A stretch of 64,000 bases of DNA from a virus. A model generated the notes under the pieces. That model saw nothing but the letters and a program-made list of their open reading frames with translations, had not been told where the DNA came from and did not search any database. Numbering within the stretch: the stretch's first letter is position 1; every line of letters begins with the position of its first letter. The position numbers and the translations under genes are program-made. Where the stretch lies: IMG/VR virus record IMGVR_UViG_3300042523_000723, positions 1 to 64,000 of that record; one strand, written 5' to 3'. Of this stretch, positions 30,949-38,186 are shown one piece after another.

Positions 30949-33180
30949 TTAAGAGATTTTTATCACAATTTCTTCTTTTGCCTTAGAATAACTCACTTTA
31001 ATAGTTTGACCTTCTTCTACTCTACCACTTAAAATTTCTTCAGAGACAGGATCCTCAATATGTTTTTGTATTGCCCTATTCAATGGTCTTGCCCCATATT
31101 CTTCATCGTATCCGACATCCACTAAATGATCTTTCGCAGTTTTATTTATTTGTAGTGTATAACCTATTTCAGATACCCTTTTCACTAATTTAACAATTTC
31201 TAAGTCAACAATCTTACCGATTTGTTCCTTAGTTAATGATTTAAATATAATAACATCATCTAATCTATTTAGGAACTCAGGTGGAAATTGTTTTTTAAGT
31301 TCATCAGTTAACATACTCTCTTTAATGTCATCTCGTTTCTCCAATTTAGATTTAGTACCAAAACCAACGCCCGTACCAAAGTCTCGTAGTTTCTTAACAC
31401 CAACATTAGATGTCATTATAACCATACAGTTTTTAAAGTTAACTTTTCTTCCTGACGAATCCGTTAAATGTCCATCATCTAATAATTGTAATAGGATATT
31501 GTATATTTCTTTATGTGCCTTTTCAATCTCATCAAATAGTACAATAGAATACGGTTTTCTCCTAACTTTCTCAGTGAGTTGCCCACCATCTTCATGTCCA
31601 ACGTAACCCGGAGGAGAACCTATTAATCTAGAGATAGAATGTTTTTCCTGAAATTCAGACATATCTAATCTAATTAATGAATCTTCATCACCGAACATAT
31701 GCTCCGCCAATTTTTTCGCAATATGAGTTTTACCCACCCCACTATTTCCAATAAACATGAAAGTTCCTACTGGTTTTTTAGGGTTCCTGATCCCAACTCG
31801 ATTTCTTCTTAATGATTTGGCAATCTTTTCTAACGCTACTTCTTGACCGATAACTTGTTTACCCATCTCTTTTTCCATCTCTAACATCCTCTTACCTTGA
31901 TCACCACTAATTCTTTTTAATGGTATTCCCGTCATAGATGCAACCACTTCATTAACGTCTTCAGGGGTTATTATTTTTTTATCTTTACTTAAACTATCTA
32001 CCCACTTTACCTTTTCACCATCCAACCTTTCGTTGATTATTCTCTCTTCGTCTCTTAATCTCGCCGCCTCTTCGTATTTTTGTTTCTTAACAACTTCACT
32101 CTTTTTATTTTTTAACTCTAAAATTTTATCTTCTAAATCATTAATTGCCTTTGGGACTTTAACGTTAATCTGACTTCTAGATCCAACCTCATCCATAATG
32201 TCAATCGCTTTATCGGGAAATTCTCTGTCTGTGATATATCTATCCGACATCTTAACACATTGTTCGATTGTCTCTGTTGGGTAAAATACTTTATGGTAAG
32301 TTTCATACGAATCTTTAATTTTCATTAAGATTTTTATCGTATCTTCTACTGAAGGTGGGTCAATAATTACTTGTTGGAATCTTCTCGCTAAGGCACCATC
32401 CTTCTCTATATTTTCTCTAAATTCATCTAATGTGGTTGCACCAATCAATTGTAAGTCACCTCTCGCCAACGCTGGTTTTAATACATTCGCAGCGTCCATA
32501 GATCCACTTGTGTTACCTGCACCTACTATAGTGTGAACTTCATCTATAAATAATATCACATTATCTACACCCATAAGTTCATCAACAACACCTTTAATCC
32601 TTTCTTCGAACTGTCCTCTATATTTTGTACCCGCAACTAATGAAGTTAAGTCTAATGAAACAATTCTTTTATCTAACAACGTTCTAGGTGCGTCACCTTG
32701 TACAATTTTTAACGCCAACCCCTCTACTATTGTGGTTTTACCAGTATTATGACTAATTATCCCGTTCGAGACGTATCTATGGTTATTATCTTTAACCTCA
32801 AAATCATACGTATCATGAACCCCTATGTCCGTTTTAGATACAACCTCAACCATACCATCAATAGTGTTAACAAAATCACCAATTTCTACTAAACCTAATG
32901 GTAACCATGTAGCACCATCTAATTTCTTAACCCTACCATCCTCAATATCAACCATTAAATAGTGATCCTCAGATGCTTCCAAAAACATACCGTTAGATAA
33001 TTCAACCCTAAAACATTTTTTATCTTTTTTAGTTATTAAAGAACCCAGACTACTAAAACCTTCATCAGTTTCTATTTGGTAGGTACCACCTTCGTCTTTT
33101 ACCATGTTAAAGAAATCCGTAACTGACATCTCAACAACATCATCGATTTCCATACTTTTTTTATTTTCCTTTGTTTCCAT
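30949..33180 (-). CDS. ClpC-type ATPase, C-terminal part, fused to C-intein
   Basis: This 743-aa protein has residues 1-145 as the C-terminal piece of a split intein and residue 146 onward as the ClpC extein. The extein starts inside the P-loop (TGKTTIVEGLALKI), followed by Walker B VILFIDEVHTIVGAG, a UVR-like middle segment (KQKYEEAARLRDEE), the second AAA+ domain with GNSGVGKTHIAKKLAEHMFG and VLFDEIEKAH, and the C-terminal domain to VSEEILSGRVEEG. With the N-terminal gene it would rebuild an 820-aa ClpC, an unfoldase working with ClpP or alone. The +1 residue is Thr where ClpC normally has Val, as intein chemistry requires. It is the second of two collinear genes. Confidence 0.9.
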   Translation of the reverse strand: METKENKKSMEIDDVVEMSVTDFFNMVKDEGGTYQIETDEGFSSLGSLITKKDKKCFRVELSNGMFLEASEDHYLMVDIEDGRVKKLDGATWLPLGLVEIGDFVNTIDGMVEVVSKTDIGVHDTYDFEVKDNNHRYVSNGIISHNTGKTTIVEGLALKIVQGDAPRTLLDKRIVSLDLTSLVAGTKYRGQFEERIKGVVDELMGVDNVILFIDEVHTIVGAGNTSGSMDAANVLKPALARGDLQLIGATTLDEFRENIEKDGALARRFQQVIIDPPSVEDTIKILMKIKDSYETYHKVFYPTETIEQCVKMSDRYITDREFPDKAIDIMDEVGSRSQINVKVPKAINDLEDKILELKNKKSEVVKKQKYEEAARLRDEERIINERLDGEKVKWVDSLSKDKKIITPEDVNEVVASMTGIPLKRISGDQGKRMLEMEKEMGKQVIGQEVALEKIAKSLRRNRVGIRNPKKPVGTFMFIGNSGVGKTHIAKKLAEHMFGDEDSLIRLDMSEFQEKHSISRLIGSPPGYVGHEDGGQLTEKVRRKPYSIVLFDEIEKAHKEIYNILLQLLDDGHLTDSSGRKVNFKNCMVIMTSNVGVKKLRDFGTGVGFGTKSKLEKRDDIKESMLTDELKKQFPPEFLNRLDDVIIFKSLTKEQIGKIVDLEIVKLVKRVSEIGYTLQINKTAKDHLVDVGYDEEYGARPLNRAIQKHIEDPVSEEILSGRVEEGQTIKVSYSKAKEEIVIKIS
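32746..33180 (-). other. Split intein, C-terminal fragment (145 aa)
   Basis: It contains splicing block B (VELSNGMFLEASEDHYLMV, about residues 58-76), block F (YDFEVKDNNHRYVSNG) and block G ending SHN/T. A native block B in the C-fragment shows that the intein is broken very near its N-terminus, an atypical split site. No LAGLIDADG or other nuclease domain is inside. Confidence 0.85.
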
Positions 33181-33436
33181 ACTCTTTATTTAATTTTTTA
33201 ATAATTTCACTAACTGAGGTATCATAAATAACATTATAACCATTGTCTTTAAAAAAGACAATCTTATCACCCATTTTACGTGAATATTCGTCTAACATTT
33301 TATTATCAACATAACCAACATTTTTAATTAATCCAAAATATTCGATATATGTGTCGTATTTAGTAAGGTAGAAATCGTACCTATATTTTTTACCATCTGG
33401 GTACCACTCATCATGTTTGAAGTCTATATTGATATG
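33161..33436 (-). pseudogene. Truncated Vsr/PD-(D/E)xK-like homing endonuclease remnant
   Basis: A 91-codon open frame lies between the two Clp halves, one base out of phase with the N-fragment. It encodes DEWYPDGKKYRYDFYLTKYD then TYIEYFGLIKN and a helical tail. The Y-x-DFYL...IEYFG core is that of Vsr-like nucleases. It lacks an ATG before the core and any N-terminal domain, so it is probably decayed, or uses a non-ATG start. The nuclease-between-halves layout is known from fractured phage genes with split inteins. Confidence 0.6.
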
Positions 33437-34146
33437 TCAGATATTTTCTTAACCTTGATTTTAGTATCACCTAATACACAACCCGGATCACCAATAATAA
33501 TAGGATTATTCTTTTTCTTTCTCGCCAATATTTGGGCAACTCTTTGAATTGACTCGTCCCTACCAATTACCGGATCAATCTTACCTTCGGACGCTCTTTT
33601 AGTAACATCGATAGAAAAATTATCTAATATAGGTGTTTCATTAGACTTACTACTTTTTAATTTATTTTTACTTTCTCTACTTTTATTTTCATCTTCATTT
33701 TCCATAGGTTCTATCGCACTTACAATGTTATCTTTATAATTTTTATAAGAAATCTTCGCACTTTTTAACATTGAGGACATATTAGTTTTTACTTTAAGTG
33801 TTGCCAAAAGAATGTGTTGGGTGTCCAAGTATTCATCGTTTAATTTATCACACTCTATTTCCGCACCCTTTAAAATGTTTTCTGTCATTTCTTCCAATGG
33901 GAAATCTTTATTATTAATTTTCACATTATCATAATCCTCTTCTCTTAACAAAGACTTCTCTATAGTTTTATGTAAATTATCCACATCAACACCCATATTA
34001 ATTAATGTCTTTATCGCATTATTATTATAGTCGTTTATTAATGATATTATTATATGTTCAATTCTAACCTCATAATCACCATAAAATTTCGCCTGTTTTA
34101 TGGACATATTTATAATCCTCTTAACTTTAGGTAATACTTTTTTCAT
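33424..34146 (-). CDS. ClpC-type ATPase, N-terminal part, with N-intein tail
   Basis: This 240-aa protein has residues 1-145 as the two-repeat Clp-N domain ([42 protein letters not shown]). An acidic/Lys linker follows, then the start of AAA+ domain 1 ([33 protein letters not shown], about 191-222). After GDPG the frame becomes intein ([18 protein letters not shown]) and stops. It is thus the N-extein plus an 18-residue N-intein. Alone it lacks the P-loop Lys and cannot bind ATP; function requires trans-splicing. Confidence 0.9.
   Translation of the reverse strand: MKKVLPKVKRIINMSIKQAKFYGDYEVRIEHIIISLINDYNNNAIKTLINMGVDVDNLHKTIEKSLLREEDYDNVKINNKDFPLEEMTENILKGAEIECDKLNDEYLDTQHILLATLKVKTNMSSMLKSAKISYKNYKDNIVSAIEPMENEDENKSRESKNKLKSSKSNETPILDNFSIDVTKRASEGKIDPVIGRDESIQRVAQILARKKKNNPIIIGDPGCVLGDTKIKVKKISDISI
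33427..33480 (-). other. Split intein, N-terminal fragment (18 aa)
   Basis: It starts with nucleophile Cys ([15 protein letters not shown]...), the block A pattern C-x-x-G-D-T, and ends in TAG at 33424 after only 18 residues. Confidence 0.85.
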
Positions 34147-34152
34147 TTTAAA

Positions 34153-34184
34153 TTTGTTTTTTTAATTAAATATCATTATCTTTG
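34153..34184 (+). promoter_or_regulatory. Bacteroidota-type promoter
   Basis: TTTG (34153-34156), 20-nt spacer, TATCTTTG (34177-34184), 22 nt before the methyltransferase ATG. A minus-strand -7-like TAACTTTG lies at 34187-34194 for the Clp genes. Confidence 0.7.
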
Positions 34185-34206
34185 TTTCAAAGTTAACTAT
34201 AAAATC

Positions 34207-35130
34207 ATGAAAAGTCAATACAAATTACAATTAGGTGATACAAAAATCGTTCTAAAAGAAATGATCGATAACGGTGAAAAGGTTGATATGATATTCACTT
34301 CTCCCCCTTATTTTTCAATGAGAAAGAATTATAGTGGAAATGATGATGGGGAAATCGGATCCATTCACGTTGACGATTACGCAGATTGGTTGTTAGAATT
34401 CACTGAATTGTTTTTACAGGTTCTTAAACCTGATGGTAGTTTTTTCTTAAATATTAACGATAAAATTGATAAGGGTGTTGTTCATCCTGTTTTAGATGAG
34501 TTAAGATATAAGATGAGGAAACAAGGTTGGTATATGGTTGCGAAACCATATATTTGGTTTAAAAAGAACGCAATACCCACAAACTGTAAATATAGGGCAA
34601 TCGATAGATACGAATATGTTTTCCATTTTAGCAATTCAAACAAACCCAAATTTAGGGCTGACAATTGTAGGACAGAACATTCTGATGTCACTAAAAAAAG
34701 GTTTGAGAAACCTGTTACCACAATTAACTCTAGAGATGGTGTTTATGATTCACAAATGAAGGAGTTAAATGAAAAGGGATCGTTACCACATAATGTTGTT
34801 ATCGCTGCGGCGGAATCTAATCCGGGTATTTTACACCCTGCACCGTTTACGGTTGAATTGGCAGAGTGGTTTGTTAAGATTGGTAGTGATGAGAATGATG
34901 TCGTTTTAGATCCATTCGCAGGTTCATCTACAACGGGAGTGGCATCACTAAAGAATAACAGAAAGTTCATTGGTATTGATTTGGTTGAGTTCAATATTAA
35001 CTTCGGTAGAAAGAGAATGGATCATTACTTAGAAACTGGTGAGACATATATACCTAAAAAAGAATTAGAAGAAAAGGATATAGATGTCAATTATTACAAA
35101 ATTAAAGGTAAACATATAAACAATCCATGA
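34207..35130 (+). CDS. DNA methyltransferase (N4/N6 amino-methylating)
   Basis: This 307-aa enzyme transfers methyl from S-adenosylmethionine to an exocyclic amine of adenine or cytosine. Catalytic motif IV TSPPYF is at about residues 31-36 and the AdoMet motif DPFAGSSTTGVA near 238-249, an order of IV before I as in beta-class enzymes. LKPDGSFFLNIND lies between. TSPPY is more usual for N4-cytosine methylases, but target base and site cannot be told. No cognate restriction enzyme is adjacent, so a role in protecting phage DNA or in regulation is likely. Confidence 0.85.
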   Translation: MKSQYKLQLGDTKIVLKEMIDNGEKVDMIFTSPPYFSMRKNYSGNDDGEIGSIHVDDYADWLLEFTELFLQVLKPDGSFFLNINDKIDKGVVHPVLDELRYKMRKQGWYMVAKPYIWFKKNAIPTNCKYRAIDRYEYVFHFSNSNKPKFRADNCRTEHSDVTKKRFEKPVTTINSRDGVYDSQMKELNEKGSLPHNVVIAAAESNPGILHPAPFTVELAEWFVKIGSDENDVVLDPFAGSSTTGVASLKNNRKFIGIDLVEFNINFGRKRMDHYLETGETYIPKKELEEKDIDVNYYKIKGKHINNP

Positions 35131-35212
35131 CAAATTGTCACATTTTAGTCGTTGGTATAACGTTTGTCTTGAACGTTTGTAAACATAATAACAATGAAAA
35201 ATAAAATTAATA

Positions 35213-35665
35213 ATGAGTACAAATTTTTTTAAGTTAATCGAAGAGTTCGAAACGATGTTAGTTAAAAATTCTTCCCCCAATTATAATCTTAAAGGTAGAT
35301 TAAATAGTGGTGGTAAAATATTAGGCTTTAGTACTAATATTCCCTCAACTAATATTTTTGAGGACGAATGGGGATATAGGTACGAAATCATTACACCTGG
35401 ATTATCTAAAGGGAATCTTTCTATTGAAATTAATGGTGAAACATTATCATTTAAAGGTGAACATAAATTAGAAAAAACAGAAAACGGTGATTATATATCT
35501 AAAGAGTATCGCTATAATAATTTTCATAGAACTTTTGATATCCCTACAAATGTTGTCAGTGAAGAAATTTACGCAAAAACAGAAAACGGTATAACGACAA
35601 TTTACTTACCAAAAGAAAAACTAAGTAAAACAAAGTCCTATAATAGAAAGGTAACTATAGATTAA
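35213..35665 (+). CDS. Hsp20/alpha-crystallin small heat-shock protein
   Basis: This 150-aa holdase chaperone keeps unfolded proteins soluble. The alpha-crystallin domain spans about residues 55-140: YRYEIITPGLSKGNLSIEINGETLSFKGEH, then YRYNNFHRTFDIPTNV, and AKTENGITTIYLPKEKL, with the G-x-L pattern replaced by GITTIYLP. Small Hsp20 genes are common in T4-like phages of marine hosts. It follows the methylase on the same strand after 82 nt and lies next to a phage ClpC. Confidence 0.85.
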   Translation: MSTNFFKLIEEFETMLVKNSSPNYNLKGRLNSGGKILGFSTNIPSTNIFEDEWGYRYEIITPGLSKGNLSIEINGETLSFKGEHKLEKTENGDYISKEYRYNNFHRTFDIPTNVVSEEIYAKTENGITTIYLPKEKLSKTKSYNRKVTID

Positions 35666-35730
35666 GTACATATCTACTACATTTAAATGATTCATGACTT
35701 TACAAGTTGTGGATTTTTTTTATATTTATA

Positions 35731-35762
35731 TTTGTTTAAATAATAAATTTTTTATATCTTTG
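35731..35762 (+). promoter_or_regulatory. Bacteroidota-type promoter
   Basis: TTTG (35731-35734), 20-nt spacer, TATCTTTG (35755-35762), 4 nt before the ATG at 35767. Confidence 0.65.
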
Positions 35763-35766
35763 TATT

Positions 35767-35991
35767 ATGATACCAAGTGCACCAACATTTAGAAAAATAG
35801 TTTTATTACTTAAAGACGAAGAAGGTAAACCTACAGACAGAATAGTATATGAAGATTCTGCAATGGTAATAACAGGTAATTATGTTTTAATTACTGAAGA
35901 GACAAGAGTTTCCATAAGTGAACCTTCTGAAATTAAGGGAGATGTTTATGAACTTAAAAATATACATTCATATAAACTTTTAAAAGATTAA
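35767..35991 (+). CDS. Small hypothetical protein
   Basis: This 74-aa beta-rich protein (FRKIVLLLKDEEGKPTDRIVYEDSAMVITGNYVLITEETRVSI) has no recognised family. It is the first of three tightly packed small genes under one host-type promoter. Confidence 0.55.
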   Translation: MIPSAPTFRKIVLLLKDEEGKPTDRIVYEDSAMVITGNYVLITEETRVSISEPSEIKGDVYELKNIHSYKLLKD

Positions 35992-35993
35992 TT

Positions 35994-36290
35994 ATGGTTT
36001 TATTAAAACATGAAGAAAACGGTTCGATAGAGTGTCTTTATGACTCTTCTAATATTTTAGGGTCTAAGTATGTCGTTAATGAAAAAAAATTGGCACTTAT
36101 TTTTAACTCTGGTAGACAGTATATCTATGAGGGAGTTACCTTTACTGATTATAGTAAGTTTGAGGGGGGTAAAAGTCAGGGTAAGGTATTACACACAGTT
36201 ATTAAAAAATATTCGTATTCACAATCAAGTGATATAGTAGACGTACAACCAATAGTGGAACAAATAAATGAAATAAAAAAGACGTTATGA
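35994..36290 (+). CDS. KTSC-domain-like protein
   Basis: This 98-aa protein contains YDSSNILGSKYVVNEKKLALIFNSGRQYIYEGVTFTDYSKF then GKSQGKVLHTVIKKYSY. It follows the KTSC pattern: SS-N-x-x-x-x-Y, a beta segment F-x-(S/G)G-x-x-Y-x-Y-x-x-V and a final K-x-Y. KTSC domains are short folds often fused to RNA-related proteins; the function here is unknown. It overlaps the next start by 4 nt. Confidence 0.65.
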   Translation: MVLLKHEENGSIECLYDSSNILGSKYVVNEKKLALIFNSGRQYIYEGVTFTDYSKFEGGKSQGKVLHTVIKKYSYSQSSDIVDVQPIVEQINEIKKTL

Positions 36291-36478
36291 TTAAGAGTTA
36301 TCAGATAAAAAAGATTATGAATAAAGGTGGTAAACCACAACACGTTATTTTACTGGATTCGAATGGTGAGGTTTATGAGACATCGTGTTTTGGTGTGGTA
36401 ACGAAATTATGTGAACTATTAAATACCAACACAGATAGGGGTTGGAGATATGAAATTATTACTATAGGTAGTAAATAG
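36287..36478 (+). CDS. Small hypothetical protein
   Basis: This 63-aa protein (KKIMNKGGKPQHVILLDSNGEVYETSCFGVVTKLCELLN) has a beta hairpin then helix. It is unrecognised and coupled to the KTSC-like gene by ATGA. Confidence 0.5.
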   Translation: MIKSYQIKKIMNKGGKPQHVILLDSNGEVYETSCFGVVTKLCELLNTNTDRGWRYEIITIGSK

Positions 36479-36532
36479 AAACGGGCGTTTCATAAATAAC
36501 AAATAACAAATAAAAATTAAAAACAAATAGTT

Positions 36533-36922
36533 ATGGAAAAATTATCATTCGCTTTGGGTGTTGCTTCTGTATTGGTTGTGCTTATGGGTATAGTCATTAC
36601 TTGGGTTACACTTAAGGTTATAAAGTTAATTAAAATTAACAAAAACTTAGAAAGTTACATATCTGAAACAGATAGAAGTATACATAATAGAATAGACAGA
36701 ACAGAACACAATTATTCTGGTGAAATAAAAGAAATATATGACACATTCCACAGACGGATTGATGACTCATATAGAAATATTGACCAAACGGTTGAACGAT
36801 CCCATTCACATACGGTTGAGTTACATAATGAGGCTATAAGATATATAGACTCTAGAATAGACAAGTTACTCAATAATCCTAAATTTTGTTTAAACAAAGA
36901 AAAGGAATTATTGACGGATTAA
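36533..36922 (+). CDS. Membrane-anchored coiled-coil protein
   Basis: This 129-aa protein has an N-terminal transmembrane helix (LGVASVLVVLMGIVITWVTL, about residues 8-27), a basic stop (KVIKLIKINK), then a long polar coiled coil (ETDRSIHNRIDRTEHNYSGEIKEIYDTFHRRIDD). An inner-membrane spanin or superinfection-type role is conceivable, but no partner gene is obvious. It is flanked by inverted copies of GAAACGGGCGT (36478-36488 and 36930-36940). Confidence 0.6.
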   Translation: MEKLSFALGVASVLVVLMGIVITWVTLKVIKLIKINKNLESYISETDRSIHNRIDRTEHNYSGEIKEIYDTFHRRIDDSYRNIDQTVERSHSHTVELHNEAIRYIDSRIDKLLNNPKFCLNKEKELLTD

Positions 36923-36951
36923 AATAAGAATACGCCCGTTTCTTATTTTTA
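36921..36951 (+). terminator. Rho-independent terminator
   Basis: AATAAGAA and TTCTTATT pair around a TACGCCCG loop, followed by TTTTT. Confidence 0.7.
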
Positions 36952-36973
36952 AGATATTTATCCATATATTAAT

Positions 36974-36981
36974 ATATTTAT
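36974..36981 (+). promoter_or_regulatory. Late-promoter-like ATATTTAT element
   Basis: ATATTTAT, 13 nt before the ATG at 36995. Confidence 0.5.
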
Positions 36982-36994
36982 TAAAAAAAGATTT

Positions 36995-37789
36995 ATGGAT
37001 ATTATAAAAATTACTGAACAAGATATCAATGATATCATCCAAAAAGAAAACATTGACTTCTCTTCATTTGAAGTGAGATCCACACTTAACCCAAAAATAT
37101 TCGATAAAGAACAACATATGTATGAGGATATTAGAAGGAGACTTCTTATGATTGCAGATGATTTCTTTGAAACATTAAATGTAAGTTGGGTAGACATAAA
37201 TGACATTATTTTAACTGGTAGTTTGGCGAACTTTAATTGGTCAAAATTTTCAGATGTAGACTTACATATATTAGTAGATTTTGGTGAAGTTGACGAAAAC
37301 GAAGAGTTAGTTAAAGAATATTTCAACTCCAAAAAGAATTTATGGAATGAAAAACACGACATAACTATTAAAGGTTATGATGTGGAATTATATATGCAAG
37401 ATACTGAAGAACCACACGTTTCTAGTGGTGTATATTCTATTCTATGGGATGGATGGGTAGTACAACCTGACTCAACTAAAAAAGAAATAGACGCAAAAAA
37501 AGTAGAACAAAAAGTTAATAATATTATAGACACAATACATGATGTCTATTATATGTATAAAAATGAGGAATACGATAAAACTATCAGAATGATTAAAAAC
37601 CTAAAAGAAAAAATCAAAAAAATGAGACAAACTGGTTTAGATCGTGAAGGTGAGTATTCGTTTGAGAATATCGCATTTAAAGTATTAAGGAGAACCATGT
37701 ATTTAGATAAATTAAGTGAAATTGAGAATAGTTCATATGATAAATCTTTAACATTAGATGAGTCTATGTTAAGAATTAAAACATTATAA
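36995..37789 (+). CDS. Tagged nucleotidyltransferase-like protein
   Basis: This 264-aa protein's tag-like start MDIIKITEQDINDIIQKEN is followed by a pol-beta superfamily nucleotidyltransferase domain: ILTGSLANFNWSKFSDVDLHILVDF (about residues 70-94), the GS-x9-12-SD-x-D motif, and VELYMQD with a possible third acidic residue near 130. The C-terminal part is a long helical bundle (KNEEYDKTIRMIKNLKEKIKKM). Such enzymes add NMP or AMP to nucleic acid or protein; the substrate is unknown. It is a candidate injected effector. Confidence 0.7.
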   Translation: MDIIKITEQDINDIIQKENIDFSSFEVRSTLNPKIFDKEQHMYEDIRRRLLMIADDFFETLNVSWVDINDIILTGSLANFNWSKFSDVDLHILVDFGEVDENEELVKEYFNSKKNLWNEKHDITIKGYDVELYMQDTEEPHVSSGVYSILWDGWVVQPDSTKKEIDAKKVEQKVNNIIDTIHDVYYMYKNEEYDKTIRMIKNLKEKIKKMRQTGLDREGEYSFENIAFKVLRRTMYLDKLSEIENSSYDKSLTLDESMLRIKTL

Positions 37790-37821
37790 AAATTAATTTG
37801 CGTTTTTTTATGAAAAATGCA

Positions 37822-37829
37822 ATATTTAT
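37822..37829 (+). promoter_or_regulatory. Late-promoter-like ATATTTAT element
   Basis: ATATTTAT, 16 nt before the ATG at 37846. Confidence 0.5.
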
Positions 37830-37845
37830 TTAATAAAAGATAATT

Positions 37846-38166
37846 ATGGGAACATATTTAACGGGAACTTATTCCGTATTACATACATCAGGTACTACAG
37901 ACTTCACTAATTTTGTATATAGTGCAGTTTATTTCAACTCTGGATCAACATACACTATTAATGGTACTAATGTTATTGGGGTCGCAGGTAAAACATTAGA
38001 CATTATAGTACAAGTGGATGGCACAACACTAAGTACAGGATACCTATTATTAGGTAATTCAATTCCACCACAAACAAAAATTAATACAGGTTTAATTACT
38101 GCAACTGGTGGTACAGAACAATATCAATTTGTAAACATTAAAACCGGTTTACCAACTAACGGATAA
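37846..38166 (+). CDS. Small Thr/Gly-rich virion-type protein
   Basis: This 106-aa protein is rich in T, S, G and N with few charges (GTYLTGTYSVLHTSGTTDFTNFVYSAVYFNSGSTYTINGTN), giving a beta-structured look typical of head decoration or fibre-tip proteins. It has no tag. It is the first gene of a late run that continues with the large acidic protein. Confidence 0.5.
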   Translation: MGTYLTGTYSVLHTSGTTDFTNFVYSAVYFNSGSTYTINGTNVIGVAGKTLDIIVQVDGTTLSTGYLLLGNSIPPQTKINTGLITATGGTEQYQFVNIKTGLPTNG

Positions 38167-38186
38167 AATGAAATAAAAACATAAAA

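Noticed and set aside
30949-34146. Two separate, independently functional Clp-like genes
   Set aside because: The break lies exactly in the P-loop and both sides carry intein splice blocks, so a single trans-spliced protein explains the data better.
36478-36940. Inverted GAAACGGGCGT copies as mobile-element ends
   Set aside because: Only 11 bp, no transposase between them and no target duplication; one copy is the loop of a terminator.
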